This document shows positions 24,992 to 33,284 of a DNA stretch of 64,000 nucleotides, one piece after another. The DNA lies in the NCBI RefSeq assembly GCF_022414535.1, contig NZ_JADWYM010000012.1:88114-152113 (forward strand). Reading direction: 5' to 3'. The position numbers and the translations under genes were made by a program. The DNA is from Streptomyces sp. MUM 2J. Its GTDB lineage: Bacteria; Actinomycetota; Actinomycetes; Streptomycetales; Streptomycetaceae. Each line of letters begins with the position of its first letter. Position 1 is the first letter of the stretch. Under the pieces are notes generated by a model that saw nothing but the letters and a program-made list of their open reading frames with translations, was not told the DNA's origin and ran no database searches.

Positions 24992-25653
24992 GCGGCGTCG
25001 TGGAGTCCGCCGGGAGCGGGGCGGCGCGTCGGCTGCCGGGCGGGCAGGGGGCCACAGGCCTGCCGGAGGAGCAGGCGGCGCAGAACGGAACGGTCCGGCG
25101 TGTGCTGCTGGACGCCGCGCTGGAGGTGTTCGCCGAGCGCGGTTACACCGACGCCGGCCTCACCGAGATCGCGGCGCGCTCCGGCATCCCGGTGGGCAGC
25201 CTCTTCCAGCACTACGGCGGAAAGCGAGGTCTCTACCTCGCCCTCTGGGAGGAGTTCCGGGAGGAGCAGGAGCGCCGGACCGCGGCCACGCTGGCCGCCG
25301 AGCGCGGTCGCGGTGTGGACGACCCGATCGCCCTCTTCATGGCGGGAGCCAGGGCGTACCTGGAGGGTGCCTGGGACAACCGGAGGCTCGGCAGACTCCT
25401 GCTGGAGGACGACGGCCCCGCGGGCTTCGACGCGCTGCGCCGCCAGTGGGACCGCGCGTGGGTGCGGCGCAACGCCCGGCTGCTGGAGGTGGACGAGCGG
25501 CGACGCGCCGGTCGGGTCCGGGTGAGCGTACTGACCACCGTCATCGGAGGAGCCGCGCGCGAACTGGGCGACTGCGCGGACGAGCCGGAGGCCCGGGAGA
25601 TCGTGGACGAGGTGTGCGGGATCCTGATCCACCTGTCGGCACCGCCCGGCTGA
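24988..25653 (+). CDS. TetR/AcrR-family regulator
   Basis: A 221-residue regulator. A 35-residue Gly-rich leader precedes the HTH (VRRVLLDAALEVFAERGYTDAGLTEIAARSG with recognition helix GSLFQHYGGKRGLYLALW). The C-terminal helical ligand domain is of normal size. It is translationally coupled to the PucR gene through a GTGA overlap, an uncommon pairing that suggests dual control of the divergent transporter. Confidence 0.88.
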   Translation: MSGVVESAGSGAARRLPGGQGATGLPEEQAAQNGTVRRVLLDAALEVFAERGYTDAGLTEIAARSGIPVGSLFQHYGGKRGLYLALWEEFREEQERRTAATLAAERGRGVDDPIALFMAGARAYLEGAWDNRRLGRLLLEDDGPAGFDALRRQWDRAWVRRNARLLEVDERRRAGRVRVSVLTTVIGGAARELGDCADEPEAREIVDEVCGILIHLSAPPG

Positions 25654-25701
25654 AACGGTCCGGCCGGGGCAGGGGCGACGGCGCACGCCCGGCACCGATC
25701 C

Positions 25702-26115
25702 CGGGGCGGGCAGCCCCCGGGCGTTCTCGCGGTACGGACGGGCGGGCTGGAGGCGGGTATCGCCCTTCATCTGGTCAACAACCTGGCCGGCATGGGCATC
25801 GCCGCCGCGATCGCCGGGGCGCTGGAGCCGGACGGGACAGCCGCCGACATGGGCTGGGCGGAAGCGGCCGTCGACATCCCGACGGTGCTGCTGTACGCCG
25901 CCGCCGTCCTGTGGTGGGCCCGGCGCCGCCGCCTCCGCGCGACGAGCCCCGCCGTCCCCGGGACCGCGGTGCCCGACGTGCGGCGGGCCGCGTGGCCGGC
26001 GGTTGCGGGCGTCCCGGCGTACGGGCCGCCCGCTCCGGGTCCGGCCGGTTCCGGCATGGGCGCGCCGCTTCCGGGACCCGGCACGCCGCCGGGTTCCGCA
26101 AACGCGTCGCGGTGA
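25702..26115 (+). pseudogene. CPBP-family intramembrane protease, C-terminal remnant
   Basis: The frame reads VRTGGLEAGIALHLVNNLAG, which matches the third conserved block (HxxNN) of CPBP/Abi intramembrane glutamic proteases. A last membrane helix (TVLLYAAAVLWWARRRR) and a Pro/Gly-rich tail follow. The first two blocks with the catalytic EExxR and FxxxH motifs are absent. The codons just upstream have no homology and carry no start signal, so this is a 5'-truncated gene. An ATG at 25792 could still express the last helix. Confidence 0.5.
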
Positions 26116-26184
26116 GCCCGGCGCCGCCTGCCCGGGCACGGCCCCGCTTCGGGCGGTGCGGGTCCGCTCGCCGACGGTGAACGA

Positions 26185-26225
26185 GGTGCACCGCCCGGCC
26201 CCTGAGCGGGCTCGGGCGGTGCACC
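26185..26225 (-). terminator. Strong terminator of pyc
   Basis: Perfect 13-bp arms GGTGCACCGCCCG and CGGGCGGTGCACC with a 15-nt loop, 16 bp beyond the pyc stop on the minus strand. Confidence 0.85.
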
Positions 26226-26240
26226 GGTTCCGGGTCGGAT

Positions 26241-29200
26241 TCAGGCGAGCTGGACGAGCAGGTCGCCGCCCTCCACCTGCTGGATACGGCTGATGGCGAG
26301 CCGGGACACCGTGCCGGCCTTCGGGGCCGTGATGGTGGCCTCCATCTTCATCGCCTCGATGGTGGCCACCGTGGCACCGGCGTCGACCTGGTCGCCCTCG
26401 GCGACCGCGAGGGTGACCACGCCGGCGAACGGGGCGGCGACGTGGTTGGGGTCGGCCCGGTCGGCCTTCTCGGTGGCCGGGATGTCGGAGGCCGCGGCGC
26501 GGTCGCGGACCTGGATGGGCCGCAGCTGGCCGTTGAGGGTGGACATCACGGTCCGCATACCGCGCTCGTCGGCCTCGCCGATGGCCTGCAGGTCGATCAG
26601 CAGCCGGACACCGGGCTCCAGGTCGACGGTGTACTCCTTGCCCGGGCGCAGCCCGAAGAAGAAGTCCTTGCTGTCCAGCACGCTGGTGTCGCCGTAGGCC
26701 TGCCGGTGCGTGTCGAACTCGCGTGTCGGTCCGGGGAAAAGCAGCCGGTTGAGCGTCGACCGCCGCTCCTTCTCCAGCCCCTCGCGGTCCTCGTCGGTCA
26801 GCTCCGGCACCGCCTTCCCCTCGGCCCTGCCCCGCAGCGCCCGCGTGCGGAACGGCTCCGGCCAGCCGCCGGGCGGGGTGCCCAGTTCGCCGCGGAGGAA
26901 GCCGATGACGGAGTCCGGGATGTCGAAGCGGCCCGGCTCCGCCTCGAAGTCCTCGGGTGCCACGCCCGCGCCGACCAGGTGCAGGGCCAGGTCGCCGACG
27001 ACCTTGGAGGACGGCGTGACCTTGACCAGGCGGCCCAGCATGCGGTCGGCGGCCGCGTACATCGCCTCGATCTCCTCGAACCGGTCGCCCAGGCCCAGCG
27101 CGATGGCCTGGGTGCGCAGGTTGGAGAGCTGTCCGCCGGGGATCTCGTGGTGGTAGACCCGCCCGGTGGGCGAGGCAAGGCCGGCCTCGAAGGGGGCGTA
27201 GACCTTGCGCACGCTCTCCCAGTACGGCTCCAGGTCACCGACGGCCTGCAGGTCGAGGCCGGTGGGCCGGGCGGAGTGGTCGGTGGCGGCCACGAGCGCC
27301 GACAGCGACGGCTGCGAGGTGGTGCCGGCCATCGACGCGACCGCGCCGTCGACCGCGTCGGCGCCGGCCTGGACGGCGGCCAGATAGGTGGCGAGCTGAC
27401 CGCCGGCGGTGTCGTGGGTGTGCAGATGGACGGGCAGGTCGAACTCGCGGCGCAGCGCCGAGACCAGGGTCGCGGCGGCCGGGGCGCGCAGCAGACCCGC
27501 CATGTCCTTCACGGCCAGGACGTGGGCGCCGGCGTCGACGATCCGCTCGGCCAGGCGCAGGTAGTAGTCGAGGGTGTAGAGCTGTTCGGACGGGTCGGAC
27601 AGGTCGGAGGTGTAGCACAGGGCCACCTCGGCGACGGCGGTGCCGGTCTCCCGTACGGCCTCGATGGCGGGCCGCATCTGGTCGACGTCGTTGAGGGCGT
27701 CGAAGATGCGGAAGATGTCGATGCCGGTGGCGGCGGCCTCGTGCACGAAGGCGTCGGTGACCTCCGTGGGATACGGCGTGTAGCCGACGGTGTTGCGTCC
27801 GCGCAGCAGCATCTGGAGGCAGATGTTGGGGGCCGCCTCACGCAGGGCGGCCAGGCGTTCCCACGGGTCCTCGGCGAGGAACCGCAGGGCGACGTCGTAG
27901 GTGGCGCCGCCCCAGCACTCCAGGGACAGCAGCTGCGGCAGGGTGCGGGCGACGACAGGGGCGACGGCCAGCATGTCCTTGGTGCGCACGCGGGTCGCGA
28001 GCAGCGACTGGTGGGCGTCGCGGAAGGTGGTGTCGGTGACGCCGATCGTGGGCGACTCGCGCAGCCAACGGGCGAAGCCCTCCGGGCCGAGTTCGGCGAG
28101 GCGCTGCCGGGAGCCCGCGGGCACGTCCCCGGCGGGCAGCGGCGGCAGCTTGGTCAGCGGGTCGATCAGCTCGGGCCGTTCGCCGTGCGGCTTGTTCACC
28201 GTGACGTCGGCGAGGAAGGTGAGCAGCTTGGTTCCCCGGTCGGCGGAGTGACGGGCCGTCAGGAGGTGGGGGCGATGCTCGATGAACGAGGTGGTGACCC
28301 GTCCGGCCTGGAAGTCCGGGTCGTCCAGGACGGCCTGGAGGAAGGGGATGTTGGTGGCCACACCCCGGATGCGGAACTCGGCGACCGCGCGCCGGGCGCG
28401 GTTGACCGCGGTGGTGAAGTCGCGGCCCCGGCAGGTCAGTTTGACCAGCATGGAGTCGAAGTGGGCGCTGATCTCGGTGCCCGCGTGGGTGGTGCCGCCG
28501 TCCAGGCGGATGCCGGAGCCGCCGGGCGAGCGGTAGGCGCTGATGCGCCCGGTGTCCGGGCGGAAGCCGTTGGCCGGGTCCTCGGTGGTGATGCGGCACT
28601 GCAGTGCGGCGCCGCGCAGGCGGACGCTGTCCTGGGAGAGACCGAGGTCGGTGAGCGTCTCGCCGGCGGCGATGCGCAGTTGTGCCTGGACGAGGTCGAC
28701 ATCGGTGACCTCTTCGGTCACGGTGTGCTCGACCTGGATCCGCGGGTTCATCTCGATGAAGACGTGGTTGCCGTCGCGGTCCAGCAGGAACTCGACGGTG
28801 CCCGCGTTGCGGTAGCCGATCCGGCGGGCGAAGCGCACGGCGTCGGCGCAGATGCGGTCGCGCAGGTCCGGGTCGAGGTTCGGGGCCGGTGCCAGTTCGA
28901 TGACCTTCTGGTGGCGGCGCTGCACCGAGCAGTCCCGCTCGAACAGGTGGATGACGTCGCCCTGCCCGTCGGCGAGGATCTGCACCTCGATGTGGCGGGG
29001 CTCGACCACGGCCTTCTCCAGGAAGACCGTCGGGTCACCGAAGGCGGACGCCGCCTCACGGGAGGCCGCCTCGATGGCCTCGCGCAGCTGGGCGGGGTCC
29101 TCGACGCGGCGCATGCCGCGACCGCCACCGCCCGCGACGGCCTTGACGAACACGGGGAAGCCGATGCCGTCGGCGGCGCGGACGAGCTGGTCCACGTCGG

Positions 29201-29615
29201 TGGAGGGCTCGGACGAGCCGAGCACGGGGACGCCCGCCTCCCGGGCGGCGGCCACGGCGCGGGCCTTGTTCCCGGTCAGCTCCAGGATGTCCGCGCCGGG
29301 CCCGACGAAGGTGATGCCCTCCTCCTCGCAGGCGCGCGCCAGCTCGGGGTTCTCGGAGAGGAACCCGTAGCCGGGATAGACGGCGTCGGCTCCCGCGCGC
29401 CGGGCGGCACGGACGATCTCCTCGACGGAGAGGTAGGCCCGCACGGGATGTCCGGGCAGGCCGATTTCGTAGGCCTCATCGGCTTTCAGCCGGTGCAGCG
29501 AGTTGCGGTCCTCGTGCGGGAACACGGCGACGGTTCGCGCGCCCAGCTCATAGCCGGCTCGGAACGCGCGAATCGCGATCTCACCGCGGTTGGCGACCAG
29601 CACCTTGCGGAACAT
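26241..29615 (-). CDS. pyc: Pyruvate carboxylase
   Basis: A 1124-residue single-chain enzyme that makes oxaloacetate from pyruvate, bicarbonate and ATP (anaplerosis). Biotin carboxylase comes first (MFRKVLVANRGEIA, ATP-grasp VKAVAGGGGRGMR, FIEMNPRIQVEHTVTE). The carboxyltransferase TIM barrel follows (TDTTFRDAHQSLLATR, LHTHDTAGGQLATYLA with metal ligands). The biotin carrier domain is last (EAMKMEA). All domains are full length. The ATG at 29615 has AAGGGG upstream. Overlapping palindromes lie 30-50 bp before the start, and a strong terminator follows. Confidence 0.97.
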   Translation of the reverse strand: MFRKVLVANRGEIAIRAFRAGYELGARTVAVFPHEDRNSLHRLKADEAYEIGLPGHPVRAYLSVEEIVRAARRAGADAVYPGYGFLSENPELARACEEEGITFVGPGADILELTGNKARAVAAAREAGVPVLGSSEPSTDVDQLVRAADGIGFPVFVKAVAGGGGRGMRRVEDPAQLREAIEAASREAASAFGDPTVFLEKAVVEPRHIEVQILADGQGDVIHLFERDCSVQRRHQKVIELAPAPNLDPDLRDRICADAVRFARRIGYRNAGTVEFLLDRDGNHVFIEMNPRIQVEHTVTEEVTDVDLVQAQLRIAAGETLTDLGLSQDSVRLRGAALQCRITTEDPANGFRPDTGRISAYRSPGGSGIRLDGGTTHAGTEISAHFDSMLVKLTCRGRDFTTAVNRARRAVAEFRIRGVATNIPFLQAVLDDPDFQAGRVTTSFIEHRPHLLTARHSADRGTKLLTFLADVTVNKPHGERPELIDPLTKLPPLPAGDVPAGSRQRLAELGPEGFARWLRESPTIGVTDTTFRDAHQSLLATRVRTKDMLAVAPVVARTLPQLLSLECWGGATYDVALRFLAEDPWERLAALREAAPNICLQMLLRGRNTVGYTPYPTEVTDAFVHEAAATGIDIFRIFDALNDVDQMRPAIEAVRETGTAVAEVALCYTSDLSDPSEQLYTLDYYLRLAERIVDAGAHVLAVKDMAGLLRAPAAATLVSALRREFDLPVHLHTHDTAGGQLATYLAAVQAGADAVDGAVASMAGTTSQPSLSALVAATDHSARPTGLDLQAVGDLEPYWESVRKVYAPFEAGLASPTGRVYHHEIPGGQLSNLRTQAIALGLGDRFEEIEAMYAAADRMLGRLVKVTPSSKVVGDLALHLVGAGVAPEDFEAEPGRFDIPDSVIGFLRGELGTPPGGWPEPFRTRALRGRAEGKAVPELTDEDREGLEKERRSTLNRLLFPGPTREFDTHRQAYGDTSVLDSKDFFFGLRPGKEYTVDLEPGVRLLIDLQAIGEADERGMRTVMSTLNGQLRPIQVRDRAAASDIPATEKADRADPNHVAAPFAGVVTLAVAEGDQVDAGATVATIEAMKMEATITAPKAGTVSRLAISRIQQVEGGDLLVQLA

Positions 29616-29644
29616 GTACGACCCCTTCAGCCTGCCGGTGACGC

Positions 29645-29666
29645 ACACCATGGTGTCGGCGACACC
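29645..29666. promoter_or_regulatory. Overlapping palindromes upstream of pyc
   Basis: ACACCATGGTGT (29645-29656) is a perfect 12-bp palindrome. GGTGTC-GGC-GACACC (29652-29666) shares its right half. Both lie 30-51 bp before the pyc start. Possible operator, regulator unknown. Confidence 0.35.
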
Positions 29667-29902
29667 TGCGACACGCCATGTGAGCCGGGCCACTTTCGGC
29701 CTGCTCACCCGCCGGCCGCGGGCGTCTGGGCGCCGGCGGGCCCGCTCGCCACGGTCCTCGGTGAGACGGTGCGCGGGCGCGGTCGCCCCAGGGCAGGCAC
29801 CCCGTGGGCCGGCCGCACCGGGGATGCGGTGTGGTGCCGGGGGATCGCCCCGTCGGCGCGGGGCGGACGTCGCGGGGCTCGGCGTCGCCCGCCTCGCCCG
29901 GG

Positions 29903-29991
29903 GTGTGCCCTGCGTGCCCGCGAGGGGCTGGTCGGCGTAGGTGGTCAGGACGACGACGGCGACGTGTGCCCTGCGTGCCCGCGAGGGGCTG
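29903..29991. repeat. Two identical 28-bp repeats 61 bp apart (CRISPR-like unit or decay product)
   Basis: Identical 28-bp sequences occupy 29903-29930 and 29964-29991. They start GTGTGCCCTGCG and end CGCGAGGGGCTG, and each can form a CCCTGCG/CGCgAGGG hairpin. The 33-bp interval gives a 61-bp period, the usual type I-E repeat-spacer period. There is no third copy and no cas gene in the window. The interval, read on the minus strand, encodes VAVVVLTTYAD, a response-regulator-like strand, so decayed coding DNA is an alternative. It sits in the 397-bp pyc/chitosanase interval, which otherwise has no gene. Confidence 0.4.
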
Positions 29992-30012
29992 CCACCGCGG
30001 GTTCTGCGGGGG

Positions 30013-30855
30013 TCAGCCGATGTGGTAGCTGTCGCCGTACACCCGCCAGTCCAGCGGCGGATCGAGGCGGAGATTCCCCTCGTGGAGGAAGAGCCGTTGC
30101 GCGGTGTCGACGCGGCTGGTGTCGCGGTGGGCCTCCTCCTGCTTCATCGCCCACACCCGTGCGTCGAGGAAGGCGTCGAGGTAGGTCACCTCGTCGCCAC
30201 CTCCGGCCGGGGTTCGGGCGTGGGTCAGGGCCCGGCGGCGGATGCTGCGGAAGCCGGTGCGGTCACCTCCGCCGCCGTGCACGACGAAGGCGTCGTAGTA
30301 CGCGAACTGGCCGAGCACGCCGAGTCCGTCGGCCCTGCCCTGCCGGACGGCGGGATCGAAGTAGACCCGGTCGCGCTCGTCGTTCTGGGCACGCCGGAAC
30401 CGCCCGTCGAGGGCTGCCCTGCGCCAGTCGCCGGGGAAGCCGGGGTCGAGGCCCTGGTGCGAGTCGGTGCCGTCGACGCGTCGGAGCGCGGGGAGGTACG
30501 CGGCGAGCGGGTTGCCGGGGGCCCGGTCGGTGTAGAGCCCGACGAGGTCGAGCATGTCGCCGGTGCCGGAGCAGAAGCCGATGATGCCGGCGGTGTAGCC
30601 GCGGCCGTCGCCGATGTCCTCGATGTACCGGTACTGGGCCTTCCAGTCGAGCGAGGAGTTCTCCGCGCTCGACACGAGTTGTATGGCGATCTCCTTCTTC
30701 GCCGGGTCGTCGAGCCCGGGTGCTCCGGGGGCCGGTGCGGCCAGGGCCCGGCCCGTGCCGGCCATCGGGGCGCAGGCCACGACCGCGAGCAGGGCGAGGG
30801 CCGTTCGGCGCGAGGCGTCCGGGCGCGGTGACGTCGTGCGGCGTTGATGCGTCAC
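30013..30855 (-). CDS. Secreted chitosanase, GH46 family
   Basis: A 280-residue secreted enzyme that hydrolyses chitosan. A twin-arginine-like signal (ASRRTALALLAVVACAP) ends at GRALA-AP. The mature part begins LDDPAKKEIAIQLVSSAENSS, with catalytic Glu65 in SSAENSS and Asp83 in EDIGDGRGYT, corresponding to the Glu22/Asp40 pair of the Streptomyces N174 enzyme. The GTG at 30855 is chosen because GGAG precedes it and a Tat-like leader of normal length follows. Longer starts add a low-complexity stretch. A small palindrome lies upstream. Confidence 0.95.
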   Translation of the reverse strand: MTHQRRTTSPRPDASRRTALALLAVVACAPMAGTGRALAAPAPGAPGLDDPAKKEIAIQLVSSAENSSLDWKAQYRYIEDIGDGRGYTAGIIGFCSGTGDMLDLVGLYTDRAPGNPLAAYLPALRRVDGTDSHQGLDPGFPGDWRRAALDGRFRRAQNDERDRVYFDPAVRQGRADGLGVLGQFAYYDAFVVHGGGGDRTGFRSIRRRALTHARTPAGGGDEVTYLDAFLDARVWAMKQEEAHRDTSRVDTAQRLFLHEGNLRLDPPLDWRVYGDSYHIG

Positions 30856-30909
30856 GGGGACTCCGGGTGCGGTGGGGGTGGGGGAGCTGGTCCGTACCTG
30901 CACTGGCAG

Positions 30910-30920
30910 AGGAATTTCCT
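30910..30920. promoter_or_regulatory. Short palindrome upstream of chitosanase
   Basis: AGGAA-T-TTCCT, 55 bp before the GTG. Streptomyces chitosanase genes are known to be repressed by a ROK-family regulator (CsnR) at palindromic sites. Whether this is such a site cannot be decided here. Confidence 0.35.
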
Positions 30921-30980
30921 ACCAGTTGCCGGACGAGGTCGGCGCCCACCACGCCCGACGTCTGGTATCGAACACAAGGA

Positions 30981-31004
30981 CAGCGCGCCGGGTACGGCGC
31001 GCTG
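30981..31004 (-). terminator. Hairpin after the SHOCT-domain gene
   Basis: Perfect 10-bp arms CAGCGCGCCG and CGGCGCGCTG with loop GGTA, 35 bp beyond the stop at 31040. On the minus strand it is followed by TCCTTGTGTT. Confidence 0.7.
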
Positions 31005-31039
31005 CCCCTCTCCCCCGTCCCTGGTTTCCTCGCCGCCGG

Positions 31040-31495
31040 TCAGGTTCCGGTGCCGGCCGCGGCCCCACCCCCGGCCGACGGACCGGCGTTGCCGAGCACG
31101 AGGTCCTTGGCTCGGCGGAACTCCTCCTCCGAGATGTCCCCGCGGTTGCGCAACTCGGACAGCCGCGCGAGTTCGTCGACGCTGCCGCCGCCGCCCGCCG
31201 TGTCACGGACGTAGCGGTCGAACGCCTCCTGCTGCGCGCGTGCGTGAGCCACCTCGCGGCCGCCCATGTTCCTGCCCCGGGCGATGAGGTAGACGAACAC
31301 GCCGAGGAACGGCAGCACGATGACGAAGACCAGCCAGCCTGCCTTGCCCCAGCCGCCCAGTTCGTCGTCCCGGAAGATGTCCAGGACGACCCGGAAGAGC
31401 AGGATGAACCACATGATCCACACGAAGAACCAGAGCATGGTCCAGAACATGCTCAGCAGGGGGTAGTCGTAGGCGAGGTACATCTGTGTGCTCAT
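31040..31495 (-). CDS. PLDc_N/SHOCT-domain membrane protein
   Basis: A 151-residue protein. Two membrane helices (MFWTMLWFFVWIMWFILLFRVVLDIF, then GWLVFVIVLPFLGVFVYLIARG) form a PLDc_N-like cardiolipin-synthase N-terminal unit without any catalytic domain. A short linker is followed by a C-terminal SHOCT motif (VDELARLSELRNRGDISEEEFRRAKDLVL). The ATG at 31495 has GGAG upstream. Widespread in Streptomyces, role unknown, probably membrane-associated oligomerisation. Confidence 0.85.
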   Translation of the reverse strand: MSTQMYLAYDYPLLSMFWTMLWFFVWIMWFILLFRVVLDIFRDDELGGWGKAGWLVFVIVLPFLGVFVYLIARGRNMGGREVAHARAQQEAFDRYVRDTAGGGGSVDELARLSELRNRGDISEEEFRRAKDLVLGNAGPSAGGGAAAGTGT

Positions 31496-31680
31496 TTCGC
31501 ATCTCCGTCCCGGGTGGGTGCCCGAGTGCGAGTCCCGACTGCCTTCAGGGTGCGCACAACCGCGCCGGAGCGCTTCACCCCGGGTGGGTGAGGTTTCCGC
31601 CCCGGGGGGCGGAGGCCACCGGCGCCGCGCGCTGCCAGGGCGGTGGGGCGTAAGGTCTGCGGACCCGTGCGCCGAGGGTG

Positions 31681-31701
31681 CCGGACCCGCACGGGGTCCG
31701 G
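31681..31701. terminator. Hairpin downstream of the HdeD gene
   Basis: CCGGACCC and GGGTCCGG with a 5-nt loop, 115 bp beyond the HdeD stop (31817, minus strand). The remainder of the 321-bp interval 31496-31816 shows no gene. Confidence 0.4.
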
Positions 31702-31816
31702 TCCTGCGGTCGGGGCGCCGGGGCCGCGCCGACCGGGGGTGCCGATCCCGGCCGCCCTCGCCCGCACCCGGTGCGAGCAGGGGCCGTGCGGCCGGGGCCG
31801 GTGCCGGGTGTGTGCC

Positions 31817-32476
31817 TCACACCGCCCTGGGCGTGCCGGGCGGCGAGCCGGGATCGGCGCGGCGCAGTGCCGCACGCCAGACGAGGGCGACGACCAGCTC
31901 CACCAGTCCGAGCAGCACCAGCCACAGGCCGAGCAACCGGGTCAGGGCGAACGCCGACTCGAGGGGCAGGGCCAGCACCACGATCCCGGCGACGATGCCC
32001 AGGACCGCGGCGCCCATCAGGATGCCGCGGTGCGGCAGGTCCTTCGCGGCGACGGCCGTGTAGGCGGTCAGCATGCCCGTCACCAGCCAGAGGACGCCGA
32101 CGATCAGGGAGAGCACGGCGATCGTCTGCAGGGGGTGGCGCAGGCACAGCACACCGGCCACCACGTACAGCACCGCGACCAGCACCGCCGTGGCGCGCTC
32201 GCCGTGCTCCCGGGCGAAGGCGGAGACGAACCGGAAGGCGCCCGTCACGAGCAGGTACAGCCCGATGAGCACCGCCAGGACGTGCAGGGTCTCGTCCGGC
32301 CAGGCCAGCACGATGACGCCCGGCACCAGCGTGGCCAGCGCCGAGCCCAGCAGCCAGGTCCACGAGCCGCCGAGCCGGGCCAACTGCTGTTCGGGGCCGG
32401 TGTCCGGGGTGGCCTCCGCCCCGCCGCCCTCGGCTTCGGGTCCGGTGCGCTGCCCCGGACCACGGGACACGGTCAT
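31817..32476 (-). CDS. HdeD-family (DUF308) membrane protein
   Basis: A 219-residue membrane protein with six short helices in three repeated pairs, the HdeD/DUF308 pattern: GSALATLVPGVIVLAWP, VLAVLIGLYLLVTGAFRFVSAF, VLVAVLYVVAGVLCLRHP, LIVGVLWLVTGMLTAYTA, MGAAVLGIVAGIVVLALP and LLGLWLVLLGLVELVVAL. HdeD in E. coli is linked to acid resistance, but the actinobacterial proteins are uncharacterised. GGAGGTGG precedes the ATG at 32476. It is divergent from the K+ channel gene with a 193-bp promoter region. Confidence 0.85.
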   Translation of the reverse strand: MTVSRGPGQRTGPEAEGGGAEATPDTGPEQQLARLGGSWTWLLGSALATLVPGVIVLAWPDETLHVLAVLIGLYLLVTGAFRFVSAFAREHGERATAVLVAVLYVVAGVLCLRHPLQTIAVLSLIVGVLWLVTGMLTAYTAVAAKDLPHRGILMGAAVLGIVAGIVVLALPLESAFALTRLLGLWLVLLGLVELVVALVWRAALRRADPGSPPGTPRAV

Positions 32477-32669
32477 GGCTCCACCTCCGGGCTGCGGACG
32501 GCCACCGGCCGGACCACCGTCGCGACGGTCCACCGGGCCCACACCCGGTCAGCGTCCCGCGCGACGCCGCGCGGCGGGTCACCCGTGGCGGGTGATCCGC
32601 CGGACGGGCGGGAACGGTGGGCTGGACTGGGCAGGGTCCGCCGGACGCGGAGGGAGGACGTGCCACGCC

Positions 32670-33284
32670 ATGACCGATCCGGCATCCCGTGCGGAGGGCA
32701 CCGGGGAAGAAGGCTCCCGGCCGGACACGGCCGACCGTTCCGGCCGGCTGGCGGCGGCCGTGGCGCTGACGCGACCCGGCCTCTTCACGGTCGGCCTCGT
32801 CACCGCCTACTACCTGCTGCCCCTCGACGGGGGCCTCACGGGCGGGAGCATCGCGGGGCTGGTGTGCGGACTGCTCGCCGTCACCACCGTCTTCGTCTGG
32901 GAGGTGCGGACCATCGTCCGCTCGTCCCACCCACGGCTCCAGGCCGTCGAGGCCCTGGCGGTCACCGTGGCGCTGTACCTGATCCTCTTCGCCAGCGCCT
33001 ACCACCTGCTGGACCGCTCCGCGCCGGACACCTTCAGCGAACCGCTGACCCGGACCGACGCGCTCTACTACACGCTGACCACGTTCGCCACCGTCGGGTT
33101 CGGTGACATCACCGCCCGCTCCCAGACGGGGCGGGTACTGACGATGCTGCAGATGACCGGCGGACTGATCCTCGCCGGAGTCGCCGCCCGGATCCTCACG
33201 CACGCCGTGCAGACGGGGCTGCGGCGGCAGGGAAGGCAGCCGCCGGAACCCGGCGACGGCCGGGATGCGGAGGCTCGACCATGA
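32670..33284 (+). CDS. Potassium channel family protein (single pore)
   Basis: A 204-residue membrane protein. Three hydrophobic segments (LFTVGLVTAYYLLPL, IAGLVCGLLAVTTVFVWEV, LAVTVALYLILFASAYHLL) precede a pore loop LYYTLTTFATVGFGDITA with the K+ selectivity filter TVGFGD. The inner helix MLQMTGGLILAGVAARILTHAV follows. There is no RCK/TrkA domain. GGGAGGACG precedes the ATG. The stop overlaps the ATG of the DUF2252 gene as ATGA, so the two proteins are made together. Confidence 0.9.
   Translation: MTDPASRAEGTGEEGSRPDTADRSGRLAAAVALTRPGLFTVGLVTAYYLLPLDGGLTGGSIAGLVCGLLAVTTVFVWEVRTIVRSSHPRLQAVEALAVTVALYLILFASAYHLLDRSAPDTFSEPLTRTDALYYTLTTFATVGFGDITARSQTGRVLTMLQMTGGLILAGVAARILTHAVQTGLRRQGRQPPEPGDGRDAEARP

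Noticed and set aside
29781..29869. Further degenerate CRISPR repeats at 61-bp steps before 29903
   Set aside because: The CCCC/GGGG-rich segments at 29781 and 29842 have different lengths and too few matches to the 28-bp repeat.
26442..30584. A 1380-residue open frame antisense to pyc and beyond
   Set aside because: It is antisense to a full-length pyruvate carboxylase, has no domain, is Gly/Arg/Val-biased and reflects the absence of stops in high-GC DNA.
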